Of a stretch of 64,000 bases of DNA, positions 26,973-37,100 are shown one piece after another. The notes beneath the pieces were generated by a model. It saw nothing but the letters and a program-made list of their open reading frames with translations, made no database searches and was not told where the DNA came from. The first letter of the stretch is position 1. The number at the start of each line of letters is the position of its first letter. The stretch comes from Candidatus Paceibacterota bacterium (GTDB lineage Bacteria; Verrucomicrobiota; Verrucomicrobiia; Limisphaerales; UBA8199), in contig DAOTCE010000006.1 of NCBI GenBank assembly GCA_035452965.1, forward strand, positions 1 through 64,000. Direction: 5' to 3'. The position numbers and the translations under genes were made by a program.

Positions 26973-27134
26973 CGCCGACATCAGGGCGTGTTGCCCAAAG
27001 CACATTTCCGGGAGGGCGAGCGTCCCCGCGAGCCCAGACTTTTTTGGAAGGCTGAGGAAATCAGGGCTCGCGAGGACGCTCGCCCTCCCAACAAGCCGTG
27101 CACGCGACCAGGGCAACACGCCCTGACGTCGGCG
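26973..27134. repeat. Nested inverted-repeat element 1
   Basis: Outer arms at 26973-26996 and 27111-27134 are 24 bp with one mismatch (core CAGGGCGTGTTGCCC on the left, GGGCAACACGCCCTG on the right). Inside them, inner arms at 27010-27035 and 27064-27089 are 26 bp with one mismatch (left starts GGGAGGGCGAGCGTCC). The whole is about 160 bp, with no open frame of its own, between a glycosyltransferase and a large secreted protein. MITE-like architecture. Confidence 0.8.
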
Positions 27135-27261
27135 GCTGCGCGCGCGAAGCGCCCCTACACGGCATCAATCCACGCCACGACCGCCTACCGCCACCGAAGA
27201 ATGCGGGTCCGAACCAAGACGATCAGTCTCTTCATCGCGCTGCTTGGCTACGCCCTGGCGC

Positions 27262-30200
27262 TCAAGGAATCCCGGGGTACTTCAGGCGATAGAAGGCTTT
27301 TTCGGACGGTGGATCATTGTCCACGTAGATGAACAGCCCGTCCCCCGGGGCGTTGGTGGTCCACAGGTCTTTCAGGTTTTGCGTAAAGTCGACATCGGTG
27401 GCCCGCTGGACAATGTAGGTGAACCCCGGTACGCCCGCAAATCGCGCCGTCGCCGCTCCGCCCGACACGGTGATCCCCTGTGCCTGTCCGTACCTGTAAA
27501 CAACGTCAATGTTGATCTTCGCGGTGCGCGTGCCCCCCCGGTTGTCCGTGACCACGTAATCGAATTCGTCATTCACGTTGGCAGCCAGGGTGTAGAAGAT
27601 GTATTTGTCGCTGTGCGTGATGGTCGCGCCCTTCGGGCTGGCCTTGCACTCCTTCAGCACCACTGGGTCCCCATCTCCGTCCGAGGTGTTGAACAGGTCG
27701 CTGAGCTTGATCTTTAGCGACGTATCCCAGCCGCGTCTGATGGTTGGGGAGTTCGCAGTGGGGCTGCTATGCACCCGCAAGAGGCCACTCGTCTTGAGTG
27801 CAACTGTATCCCAGGCCAGGTCGAGGCTGCCGTTCGGATTGGCCGGGCTAATGGTAATAAACTCACCGGCATAGCTGCCGGCGTTGAAAAGCTGGAACTC
27901 ATCGCCGGCTTCAAAATCCGCGCCTAAGTTAGCCACCTGCAGCGAGCCACCGGCCGTGAAATTGCCAATGCCGCTGATCAGGTCTGAAAGCTCGCTCCCA
28001 TCGTTGCGGTCAATCTGCACCACCGTTGTGCTGCCCGCGTTGAGCGTCACACTCTTCGAGCCGCTGATCGTCAACGTATCGGTAGCGGTGTCGAGCTCGC
28101 CCGGAGCGAGCGTGCCACCTTCCTCCACAATGATGTCGCCGCCGATGGTGCCGCCGCCGCCCAGGGTGGCCGTGTCGCCCACCGTGACCGCCCCGCTGCC
28201 AATTGCGCCGTTCACCAGCAACCTGCCACCGCTCACCGTCGTGCTCCCGCTGTAATCGTTCGCCGTGTTCAGCGTCAGCGTGCTGCTGCTCAGTTTGGTC
28301 AACCCGCCGCTGCCGCTGATCTTGCCGGTGCCGGAGATTGTGTAACTCGCTGTTGAATTATTCGACACACTCAACGGGCTAACCGTAGTTTCCAGGGTGA
28401 TGATGGCTGGATCGTTGGTGACACTGTCATCCAGGAGTGCATTGAAACTGTCACAGTACCTGGTGGACTTTGCCCCCCCATCCTTCCACAGGCCAGCCGT
28501 GCTGAAGTCCCAATCGCCGTTGCCACCGGTCCAGTTAAGTGGATCCTCATCCACCGCGATCATCACCGGAGTGGAATAGGCCGCGGAACAAGCGCCACTG
28601 GCAACACGCGCCCTAAAATACTTCGTTTTCTCATGAAGATTAAGACCGCTCGTATCCAACGTCGTGCCAGTCTTTCCAGAGATGTCGGTGAAGTTCACGT
28701 TGTCCTCGGAAACCTCCCATTGGATCGTGCCGGTGTGGCCCGAGACCGTGATGGTTGTACCGCTGTCGATGCCAGGGCAGATGTGGGTCGGCACCAGCAC
28801 GGGGTAGTCGTAAGTGCCATTTCCAATATTCTCAGCGTTATAACCTTTGAGATGCAGATACCAAGTGCCACCGCCGGAGCTCGGCGGGGTTTGAATCGTG
28901 CCGCCTGACCATTGGGTCTCCGTATCCGTCCAGGTGTGCGTGGGCGACGTGTCGAAGACATACCTGTAATACTCGATCGTGCCCGCCCCAAAGCCTCCGA
29001 CCGCAGTCCACGTCACCGGGCCGTCCTGAGCCGGGGTGGCGCTGCTGGCGGTGACGCTCCCCGCCCCCGGCGGAGCGGACAAGGTCCATTTGCTTTGCGC
29101 CGTGGAAGGGTCGGCCGTGTTGCCGAGCTGGTCGCTGACGGTGACAACAAGACCCCCGTACTGGGTGTTCGGTTGGAGGTCGGTCCATGTGTGGCTCGCC
29201 CCCTTAGGCCCGCTGTCGCTGGCGCCGGTGCGGCTGTAGTTGTAACCGGTGGAGGCATTGATCCCTGAATGGGCGTCCGTGCCGCCGCCGGTCACTTCGA
29301 TGCTGCTCGACGTGATCGTGCCAAAACCCATGCTGATGCCGGTGGGCGGTGTGTTGTCGTATTTGAACTCGAAGGTTGACGTGCTGGACTCGTTTAACGC
29401 GTAGTCAATCGTATTCACGTTGAAGTAATAGGTTCCGCTGGCCTGTGCTCCCGGACCGTAGCTGGTATCTGTCGTAAACGTACCGGGACTGCCGCTGCTG
29501 CTGGTGCCGAAGTAGTACTTTTGCCCGCGCACGCCCGACACGCCTTGGCCGCTCACCTCGGAATCCGTCCCCGAGGTCCAGGTGAACGTAGGCGCGGAAA
29601 CCGTCTTCTGCCAAGCGCCGCTTGTCACTCCCGCTGCCGCCAGGTCCGTGGGGGTGCTGGGCGCCGTCGAGTCGGTGGTGTAGAAGGTGCAACCGCTCAG
29701 CGCGGTGCGGTCGGGCTTGGCAAAGCGCAGATGCAACCCGTAGCCGCCACCCCCGTTCTCCACCTTCATCACCACCCGGTACCAGTTGTTCTGGGTGAGG
29801 GTTAACGGTCCGTCGAATTCCGTGTCAGCCGCAGCGCCGCGGCCATCCCCCAGGAAGTTTGCCCGGTTAACCTCATTCACCCAGATTTTACAGTCATCAT
29901 CTGATCCCCAGCCAATGTACGCCGCACTGGTCGTCGTGCCGGTGTACTTCATGTACACAGCCGCGTACGTCGTGCCGTTGTCCTGTGCCGCCGCATTATA
30001 AAAGCCGGACTCCAAAAGGTTGACGACATCGGCACTCCCGGTGCCAGTCTTCCATTTGTACGTGCCGTAGGAATTGCCAAAGGCGTATCCGGCGGAACCG
30101 TCGGCTGCGTTGGGCGCCAACTGGGTCTCGTCCACGGGGACGCCACCGTAGGTGCCCGTGACCGAGTCGGTATTGATGCGCGTCACGTGGTCCGCGGTCG

Positions 30201-30894
30201 CGCCCTGCGCGTAGTGCCCGAGATACGCCCAACTGCGGATGTTACCGTTCGCGGTGCCCGCCGGCGGGGTGTAGTTGACCGCAAGCGTGGGATAAGGCCC
30301 GCTTTCCCGCCAGGCCTTCCGGTAGCTGATGCTGGTCTCGATGTCGCCCTTCATAAAGACACCGTAAGGGAAGTTATAGCCTGCCCCCGGTGAAAAGGTG
30401 TAAACGGTGCCCTCGGCCGGATAGACAACCGACTGAGAAGCCGTCCCTACGCTGGTGTAAGCCCCGCCCGCAGCCCACGGGGAGTTCCAGGCCACGGTGG
30501 CCGGGTCCCACGCCTGGCTGATTCTGAAGATGTTGAGGGGATTATCGAGGGTTGTGCTGTATGTGGCGGTCTGCGTAAAGGCAACAGTGAAGGTGGAACT
30601 ACCGCACAACGATGCCGCCGGCATGGTTAGCATGTATCCATCCCATGCCATGAGTACGTCCCGGGCAGCGCCACTCGAGGACCAACCCGTCCTCAGGTTA
30701 TAGGTCTGGGCGTCGGGATCAACCAGGCACCGGCTCACACTCAGATTATACGGCCCCCAGGTCGCCGCGGATGCCGGTGAGTAACGGGAGAACACCATGC
30801 AGCATGCCAGCGCCACCGTGGCCAGACGCACACTAGTGCGCCGGGCGAGGCCACGGGACGCACCGCCTGTCAGGTTTCTGTGGATATCTTTCAT
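27262..30894 (-). CDS. Large secreted protein: lyase/DNRLRE-like N-terminus, Fn3-like repeats, beta-strand repeats
   Basis: A 1210-residue exported protein (signal LATVALACCMVFSRYSPASA). The N-terminal ~190 residues resemble a DNRLRE-type jelly roll (WDPATVAWNSPWAAGG, ISYRKAWRESGPYPTLAVNY). A PA14-like segment follows (YIGWGSDDDCKIWVNEVNRA). Then Fn3-like domains, the GTWYLHLKGYN module, an Ig-like domain, one short beta-strand repeat set (TLNTANDYSGSTTVSGGRL), a cadherin-like domain (NDEFDYVVTDNRGGTRT) and the C-terminal module GVPGFTYIVQRATD...FYRLKYP. It starts 35 bp after the end of the 636-residue protein, so the two probably form an operon. Confidence 0.85.
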   Translation of the reverse strand: MKDIHRNLTGGASRGLARRTSVRLATVALACCMVFSRYSPASAATWGPYNLSVSRCLVDPDAQTYNLRTGWSSSGAARDVLMAWDGYMLTMPAASLCGSSTFTVAFTQTATYSTTLDNPLNIFRISQAWDPATVAWNSPWAAGGAYTSVGTASQSVVYPAEGTVYTFSPGAGYNFPYGVFMKGDIETSISYRKAWRESGPYPTLAVNYTPPAGTANGNIRSWAYLGHYAQGATADHVTRINTDSVTGTYGGVPVDETQLAPNAADGSAGYAFGNSYGTYKWKTGTGSADVVNLLESGFYNAAAQDNGTTYAAVYMKYTGTTTSAAYIGWGSDDDCKIWVNEVNRANFLGDGRGAAADTEFDGPLTLTQNNWYRVVMKVENGGGGYGLHLRFAKPDRTALSGCTFYTTDSTAPSTPTDLAAAGVTSGAWQKTVSAPTFTWTSGTDSEVSGQGVSGVRGQKYYFGTSSSGSPGTFTTDTSYGPGAQASGTYYFNVNTIDYALNESSTSTFEFKYDNTPPTGISMGFGTITSSSIEVTGGGTDAHSGINASTGYNYSRTGASDSGPKGASHTWTDLQPNTQYGGLVVTVSDQLGNTADPSTAQSKWTLSAPPGAGSVTASSATPAQDGPVTWTAVGGFGAGTIEYYRYVFDTSPTHTWTDTETQWSGGTIQTPPSSGGGTWYLHLKGYNAENIGNGTYDYPVLVPTHICPGIDSGTTITVSGHTGTIQWEVSEDNVNFTDISGKTGTTLDTSGLNLHEKTKYFRARVASGACSAAYSTPVMIAVDEDPLNWTGGNGDWDFSTAGLWKDGGAKSTRYCDSFNALLDDSVTNDPAIITLETTVSPLSVSNNSTASYTISGTGKISGSGGLTKLSSSTLTLNTANDYSGSTTVSGGRLLVNGAIGSGAVTVGDTATLGGGGTIGGDIIVEEGGTLAPGELDTATDTLTISGSKSVTLNAGSTTVVQIDRNDGSELSDLISGIGNFTAGGSLQVANLGADFEAGDEFQLFNAGSYAGEFITISPANPNGSLDLAWDTVALKTSGLLRVHSSPTANSPTIRRGWDTSLKIKLSDLFNTSDGDGDPVVLKECKASPKGATITHSDKYIFYTLAANVNDEFDYVVTDNRGGTRTAKINIDVVYRYGQAQGITVSGGAATARFAGVPGFTYIVQRATDVDFTQNLKDLWTTNAPGDGLFIYVDNDPPSEKAFYRLKYPGIP

Positions 30895-30929
30895 ATTCTT
30901 GTCCTAAAGCTCACGGGTTTACTTGATGG

Positions 30930-32840
30930 TTACGGCGCAGACGAGGCCCGGCCTCCGACCGAGGCCGGATTCACCGTCACTTGGTAGTAGAATTGACCAT
31001 TTCCGACATCCGCACCATTGTAGCCTTTGACGTGCAGATACCAGGTCCCGGGCGTAGTCGGCACGGTGGCCAGGGTCCCGCTGGACCACGCCGTTTCGTC
31101 GCCATCGAAAGTGTGGCTGTCCGAGGTGTTGAAGACATACCTGTAATGGTGGACGTTGCCCGCGACGAACCCTCCGTTCTGAGCAGTCCACGTCACCGGG
31201 CTGCCCGCACAGACATTTGAGACGTCAGGCGTCACACTACCGGAGGTCGGCGCAACGGAAAGTGTCCATGTGCTCGCCGTGCCGGAGTAGGCGGTCGCCA
31301 CGCTGTCGCCATTGACGCCCTTGGCCTTGAAGGTGTACTGCGTATTCGGCGACAGGTCGGTGACGTCATCGTAAAGTTCGGTCACTTTCGCCCGATCGGC
31401 GGTGCCGTCGTGGAAAACCACGCCCGAGCTGCCCGAGGTCAGGTTGGCTGGCCCGGTGGTGTTCACCCGGAAGCCCGTCGTCGTTACGCTGCTGAAGGTG
31501 GGCGTCGTGGCCGCGTATTGCAGGGTGTACTTGCTCGCGGTGCCGGAGTACGCTGTCACCACCGAATCGCCGTTTCGGGCCCTGGCCTGGAAGGTGTACT
31601 GCGTATTGGCGGCGAGACCGGTGGCCGTGTCGGTGGTGGCCTGCACCCAGGCATTGATCCCGCCGTCCCCTGTCTCCGTTGTCTCATCGAAATACACACC
31701 CGAAGTGCCTCGCGTGACACCCGAGAGGCCAGACGTATTCAGCACTATGGAGTTATCCGTGACGGTGCCGAACGTCGGGGTCGCAGGCGTCTCGATGAGG
31801 GTATACTTGCTGAGCGTCGAGGAATTGGCGCTGTTGTTATTCCCATTCCAAGCACGGATCGCGCGGGTATATGACGTGTTGGCGCTGAGCCCGGTTTCGG
31901 CAAGGCTCGCGCTGCTCTGCCGCGCAGTTGTGGAGGACACCACCTTCTCGGTCGTCCCATCCATCAGGGCAAATCCAAACTGGTTGTTGTCGCTGGCGGC
32001 GCTCGCCGTCCACGTAATCTGGCTGGTGCTGTTTGCCGTCGCAGCAATTCCCGTCGGCATTCCGGGGTCGTAGCCGTCCCATCTGATGTCGTCCCAATAG
32101 CCTACGTTCGCAGAGCTCGCGCCCAAACCGATCGTCACCATTCCGATGCCTGCATTGATCTCAGTCGAGCTGCGCGCACGAGTGTGTGTCCGATTGACCA
32201 CACCATCGTCGGCTCTGCGGTAAACATCACCATTCGCTTGACACTCGATCTCGAAGTATATCCAGCCACCGGCGCAGTTGCTCCGTGCGCCTTTCGCTCC
32301 AATGCTGGTATAGTTGCCGCCACTGTCTCTTCTGAAGAAATCTCCCGTGCTCCCGGAAGAATAATGTCCAACCGCAAGTTGGTACGTGCCGTATGTGGGA
32401 CCCGCGATTCCTAGTAATTGCCGGTATGTGTTCCCGCAGTAACCTGCCCGCCATCGTACGGAGTCGTAATGACAAGCAGTCGCTATCCCGGCGTGATACG
32501 GGCGCGAGCCGGTGGAGCGGTACATCTCGCTACTGGCGGTAGGGTGGGCCATGCATCCGGCTCCAGTATAGGTGTTGTGGCTCTGCGCAGTCGAATAGGT
32601 CATCGCCGTTCCCGTTCGGAGCGACCAGTTGCCCACACTGCCGTTGAACCCGTCCGTCCAGTCATTCGCCCATGTCGGGGCGGACCAAAGGACAGCCAGA
32701 CAGCATACCAGCACGACTGCCGCCGCAGGCACACCCGTGCGCCTTGGGGAAGCGCATGTCCTGCCCTTCCGACGCGCGTTGCTTCTCACTTCCGCACTTG
32801 AATCTCTCATTTTCTCAATCTTTCGCACTGTTGGTTTCAT
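30930..32840 (-). CDS. Secreted protein with Fn3-like repeats
   Basis: A 636-residue exported protein (basic N-terminus MKPTVRKIEKMRDSS, hydrophobic AAAVVLVCCLAVLWSAPTWA). Residues ~60-270 look like a concanavalin-like lectin/LamG domain (FEIECQANGDVYRRADDG, IGLGASSANVGYWDDIRWDG). Then come about four Fn3-like repeats of the form LSANTSYTRAIRAWNG or LAANTQYTFQARARNG, and one GTWYLHVKGYN module. It stops soon after that module and lacks the cadherin-like domain and the YRL module of its neighbours. The start is supported by the paralogous but start-less copy at 38.4 kb. Operon with the gene at 27262. Confidence 0.82.
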   Translation of the reverse strand: MKPTVRKIEKMRDSSAEVRSNARRKGRTCASPRRTGVPAAAVVLVCCLAVLWSAPTWANDWTDGFNGSVGNWSLRTGTAMTYSTAQSHNTYTGAGCMAHPTASSEMYRSTGSRPYHAGIATACHYDSVRWRAGYCGNTYRQLLGIAGPTYGTYQLAVGHYSSGSTGDFFRRDSGGNYTSIGAKGARSNCAGGWIYFEIECQANGDVYRRADDGVVNRTHTRARSSTEINAGIGMVTIGLGASSANVGYWDDIRWDGYDPGMPTGIAATANSTSQITWTASAASDNNQFGFALMDGTTEKVVSSTTARQSSASLAETGLSANTSYTRAIRAWNGNNNSANSSTLSKYTLIETPATPTFGTVTDNSIVLNTSGLSGVTRGTSGVYFDETTETGDGGINAWVQATTDTATGLAANTQYTFQARARNGDSVVTAYSGTASKYTLQYAATTPTFSSVTTTGFRVNTTGPANLTSGSSGVVFHDGTADRAKVTELYDDVTDLSPNTQYTFKAKGVNGDSVATAYSGTASTWTLSVAPTSGSVTPDVSNVCAGSPVTWTAQNGGFVAGNVHHYRYVFNTSDSHTFDGDETAWSSGTLATVPTTPGTWYLHVKGYNGADVGNGQFYYQVTVNPASVGGRASSAP

Positions 32841-33215
32841 GATATTATCCGTCACTTCAGCAAATCCGATCCAGTGAATCGGCCCGCTGAGAATCCGGCG
32901 TTGAGCCAGATCTAGACACTGTTTGTGCTGTTTGCGTGGGCGTTTCGCCTGAACCACGCTTCCGGGCAGAGGGTGAATTCTGAAGTTCGACCATCGGCGC
33001 TGGTGTAGGAGCCGTGCCGGAATATTGCGGTTCATTCCCGCTCTTCAACCGGGATTGCTGCAACTATTCGGAGCGTAACTACTATTGCACGACGCGCCCG
33101 TTTAAATCTGTCCTGAGGAGCAGATCTTCCCGCCCAGTAACCACTGAGCCAAAGGAGCCCTGCGACTTGCGGCTCTACACGCGTCGGATAATGCCAAAAG
33201 AGGGATTGAGGTCAA
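32788..33215 (-). repeat. Duplicated leader region, copy 1 (intact)
   Basis: This stretch covers the upstream region and first codons of the 636-residue protein on the minus strand. It is clearly similar along its length to 38396-38807; shared stretches include GAATCGGC...CTGAGAATCC, TCCGGG...GGGTGAAT, CGACCATCGGCG and GGAATATTGC. In this copy the start codon and signal peptide are intact. Confidence 0.8.
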
Positions 33216-33374
33216 CCATTATTACAAACTTTCTTCTAGCGCCTGCACCCTCGGCAAAGGCAGCCCGAAAAGTCTCCCGTACCACGCTTCAGTGAATTGA
33301 CTCCTCAGCTCCCTGAGGCTTGAAGCTCCCCGGGTCAGGAACAACTAAACGAATTCCAGGCAGGCAACACTACG

Positions 33375-33465
33375 CATATGGACTGCGGCGGCAGAGCAAA
33401 GCGGCGACGCCGCTCTCAACACCCATCGGCCCTCCCAAAGCGGCGCAGCGCCCCGCCGCACTCCC
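33375..33465. repeat. GC-rich hairpin repeat, copy A
   Basis: Reads ATATGGACTGCGGCGGCAGA, then GCAAAGCGGCGACGCCGCTC, and closes with CCGCCGCACTCCCAA. The two halves are partly self-complementary (GCGGCGG...CCGCCGC). The same pattern occurs at 38863 and 39350; this copy is the most diverged and is shorter in the middle. Confidence 0.75.
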
Positions 33466-33638
33466 AATGAGTGGGTTACTTTGCACGTCCTGGAATTGAA
33501 AGCCGCTCCAACACCTCGCCAGGAGTTCCAAGGGAACAAGGCAGGACACAGGGCCGGCGGTAAGTTGGCCAGGCAAGCCACCATCCTCCCGTAAACCCTC
33601 AGTTTGGTAATGCGCTTTCCCCGAAAACGCCACCGTTT

Positions 33639-33659
33639 GGCCGCCTCGGCGAGGCGGCC
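33639..33659. repeat. Short perfect hairpin
   Basis: GGCCGCCTC pairs perfectly with GAGGCGGCC around GGC. No T-run follows, so a terminator is unlikely. It lies amid other repeats in a gene-free stretch. Confidence 0.6.
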
Positions 33660-33860
33660 CCACCCAAGGCTGAGGCCTTACATCCCCCTACCCTGGCCTT
33701 AAAAGGTAGCCGCAATTGGTATGTTCAAACGTGCTCCCACACCGGTGCCAGCGTCCAGTTGCGTGATCAAAAGCACCAATTTGTCAGCCGCCTGCCCCTC
33801 AGAAGCAGCCCGGACAATCCGCCCTAAACCCGCCGATGGCCGGGGCGCCAAAATTGGTCC

Positions 33861-33914
33861 CGGCCGTCTAGTGGCCATGGGGTGGCCGTCTAGTGGCCGT
33901 CTAGTGGCCGTCCC
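33861..33914. repeat. Tandem 11-bp units (GGCCGTCTAGT)
   Basis: Three units of GGCCGTCTAGT are seen (33862, 33884, 33895), two of them directly adjacent, plus a partial one, interrupted by GGCCATGGGGT. A related array in the opposite orientation is at 53977-54021 (CGGCCACTAGATGGCC). Confidence 0.75.
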
Positions 33915-34103
33915 GGGGCCGCTCCCAGCCCGTTCCCTGATCAAATAGGGCGCTTAACCTAATCTATTCCCGACCAACCTTGCCGCTTACTTCTCCTTCG
34001 CGCCCCCACCCCCCCCCGCTACACACCAGAGCTTAGGCCCCAGCGTTGGGGACCATTTCTGGCAGAAGCAAACGACCCGACGGCATCATTCCGCTCAACG
34101 CCG

Positions 34104-37100
34104 TTAAGGCGCTCCGGCGGGGCTTCGCAGCCGGTAGAAAGCCGAGTTGCAGCCCGACACGGGCGGCGTGTCCTTGAAGGTGACCAGGCCCGAGTCCGAA
34201 CAAATGACCGGGTTGTCGTGCTCCAGGTCAGAGAAGTTGAAGAGGTCCCCACACGACCGTTGCACATAATAACTGTAACCGGGAATGCCCCAGAAAGATA
34301 GTGTCACCTCCCCGCCACCGTCATGCCGAATGTTCACGGAACCATAATATGGCTCGACCTTGATGTTGAGCTTCTTCGTGACCAAGCCGCCGCGGTTGTC
34401 CTTCACCTTGTATTGGAGGAAGTCGGCATTGTCGTTGATCGGGTAGTAGAAGTAGTAGATTCCGTTATTCGTCACCGTCACACCCTGGTTGCTCGTCATG
34501 CTTACGAATCCGTCAAAGCTGGCCGAGTCCCCGCTGTCTAGCTCGGACACGCCGTTCATCAAGTCGTCAATCAAATCAGCCATCTTGATCTTCATCGAGA
34601 CACCCTTGGCCCGGGTCAAGGTGTGGTCCGCGACGCCGATCGGCGCGCGGTTAACGATGATCGTGCCATCCCCCGTCAGGTTGTCCGTGAACCAGTTCAG
34701 CGCGGGTTCTTGCGTTGGAAGCGTCGGGAGGTTCAGCGTGCCAAAGCTGCTGCCGGTGTTAAAACCGTCGCTGGAATCAAACAGGTCAAAAACCTCTCCG
34801 CCGCTGAGCGTCTGGCTCCCCGAAAGTTCGGTCACGGTCAGCGTGCCGCCGTAGTTCAGTACTCCCGAGGTCAGATTGACTTTGTCGGCGGTATAAACAG
34901 GCCCGGCCGCCTTGTTGATCTGCATCGCCACCGTGCCACCCAGGCTCGGCACCGCACCCAGCGTCAGCGTGCCGATGGAGCCAAGGGCAGCCCCGGGGGC
35001 AAGCGTGCCGCCGGACGCTACGCTGGCCGCCCCGCCAATCGTCCCGTTGCCGCCCAGGGTGGCGGTGTTCTGCACGGTGACGGTGCCGCTGCCGGTGGAC
35101 CCGTTGACCAGCAGCCCGCCGGCGGTGACGGTTGTCGCGCCGCTATAAGTATTCGCGCCGCTGAGCGTCAGCGTGCCGGTGCCAACCTTGGTGAGTGAAA
35201 GCGTTGCCACAGTGTTCTTAATGGCACCGCCAAATGTGGTCGTGTCGTTGTCGTTACCGACCGACAATTCCTGGGCGCTACCATTGCTGATGTCCACTGT
35301 GCCGTCGCCGGATAACCCGTTGATGTGCAAGCCATACCCATGCAAAGCCAGCGTGCCGGGCGCATTGACGATCACCTCCCCCTTGCCGCTGCCGTAGGGA
35401 AGGGTAGATCCGGTGCCCTCGTTGCACTGTAACGTGCCCCCACCAATGGTGGTGTTGCCGCTATACGTGTTCGCGGCGTTGAGCTTGAGCACGCCCGTGC
35501 CCAGCTTCGTCAGCGTGCCGCTGCCGCTGATCACGCCCGCATAAGTCACGAAATTGGCGTTCTTGTTGAAGATCAAAGCGCCGTTGTTGACCGTGGACAT
35601 GGTTCCCAAGGAAACCGTCAACTCACCCGTGGTGCCGCCGTCGCCCACCGACACAGTTCCGCCGCTGATCGTCAGGCCGCCCGTAAAGGTGTTGGCACCA
35701 GTCAAATAGAGCGTGCCGGCGCCTTGTTTAGTCGCCGATCCTCCCCCGCTGATCACGCCTGGGTACGTCAGATCGTCGGAGCGATTGAAGATCAGGGCCG
35801 CGTTGTCAACAATCGAAGCGCTGGCCACGCTGCCCGACGTGCCGCCTGCGCCGATGGACAATGTGCCAGTACTCACAGTGGTTGCGCCGCTGTAGTTGTT
35901 GTCACCGCTCAGGACGACGGTTCCTGTATCTGTTGTCCCAATGGTAAGGCCGTAGCCCCCCGTGATGACCCCGGGGATAGTCAGCACTCGGCCAGCAACC
36001 GCTCTGATCGTCGCCGCGCCGCTCAAGGTGATCCCCTGGCTCGAGGTGAACGCCACGTCCGCTTCGCCCGCAAGCCGGAGTGATGTGCCGCCCGCCAAGG
36101 TGATTGCATCAGCCCCCGTGCCGGTCCCAACGCTGTCCGGATAACCCACGTAGCCGCCGCTGCCCAGCGTGTACATGCCCCCGCTCACAATCAACTTCCC
36201 GAAAGTGTTGTGTTGATCCAGCGTGCGGAATTCGCCTACCCCGGCCTTCGTCAGCGTGTTGCCCGTGCCAGAAATCAGGTTGTCCGTCCACTGCACGGTG
36301 CCTGCTGAAGCCGATACTTCAATCGTCCCTCCGCCGCTGCCGATCGCCAGCGGGCGGTTAGCCGGTATGAAATCGCCGTTTCCGCCCGTGTTGCGCAGGG
36401 TTGCCCCTGAGCTGATCGTAATCAAGTTTGCGGAGTCGCCAATCGCCGTCTGGGCATTGATGCTCAACACTCCCCCGCTGACGTTAACCGCCCCGCTGAA
36501 CGTGTTGGCGGTGCCACTCAACGTCAGAGTGCCCACGCCACTCTTGGTCAGGGCCAGGGGGGAGGCCGAACCGCTCGCATGGTCTCGGATGATGCCTGCG
36601 AATGAATATGCCGACGAGTTGTTCACCGTCAGGGTGGAAGTGCCAACCGTTGAAGCGGGAGCCTCGGTGTTCTGGATGACGGAGAAGGCGTCAGCGGAAC
36701 TGATGCCCGCAACCGTTTCGTCATAGCCAGCCAGGTTGAATTTGCCGCTGTTCCCGCTCGTCGCGCCGTTGATGGTCAGCACCACCGTATCGGCAATCTG
36801 ATTGTTCGCTGCCAATGTAAGCTGATCCGTGCCGGCGCTGTTCCCAACGGTAATGGTGCCCCCGGCGATGGCGTTCACCCCGGCGTTCTTGGAAAGAAGG
36901 ACCGTGCCCATATTGATGGTCATGGCGCCCGAGTAGGTATTCGCTATCGCTCCGCCGGCAAGAGTAATTATCGCCAAATTGTCGGTGTCAACGGTGAAGG
37001 GACCACTCCCGCAAAGGCGTTTGATATTCCAGTCACCGCTCCATATTGTGCCGCCGCTCGACCCGATCGTGAGGCCGCGGTTAGCATCCATGTCCACAAG

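Larger units (their letters stand above)
32841..34103. other. Gene-free 1.26 kb repeat-rich interval
   Basis: No gene is supported in either strand. Contents: the leader of the 636-residue protein (to ~33215), a GC-rich hairpin repeat (33375-33465), a 9 bp-arm hairpin GGCCGCCTC-GGC-GAGGCGGCC (33639-33659), and short tandem units GGCCGTCTAGT (33861-33914). The last ~150 bp before the next gene's stop shows nothing recognisable. Confidence 0.6.

Noticed and set aside
33861..33914. CRISPR array
   Set aside because: Units are 11 bp and adjacent, without unique spacers of 25-40 bp, and no cas gene is present.
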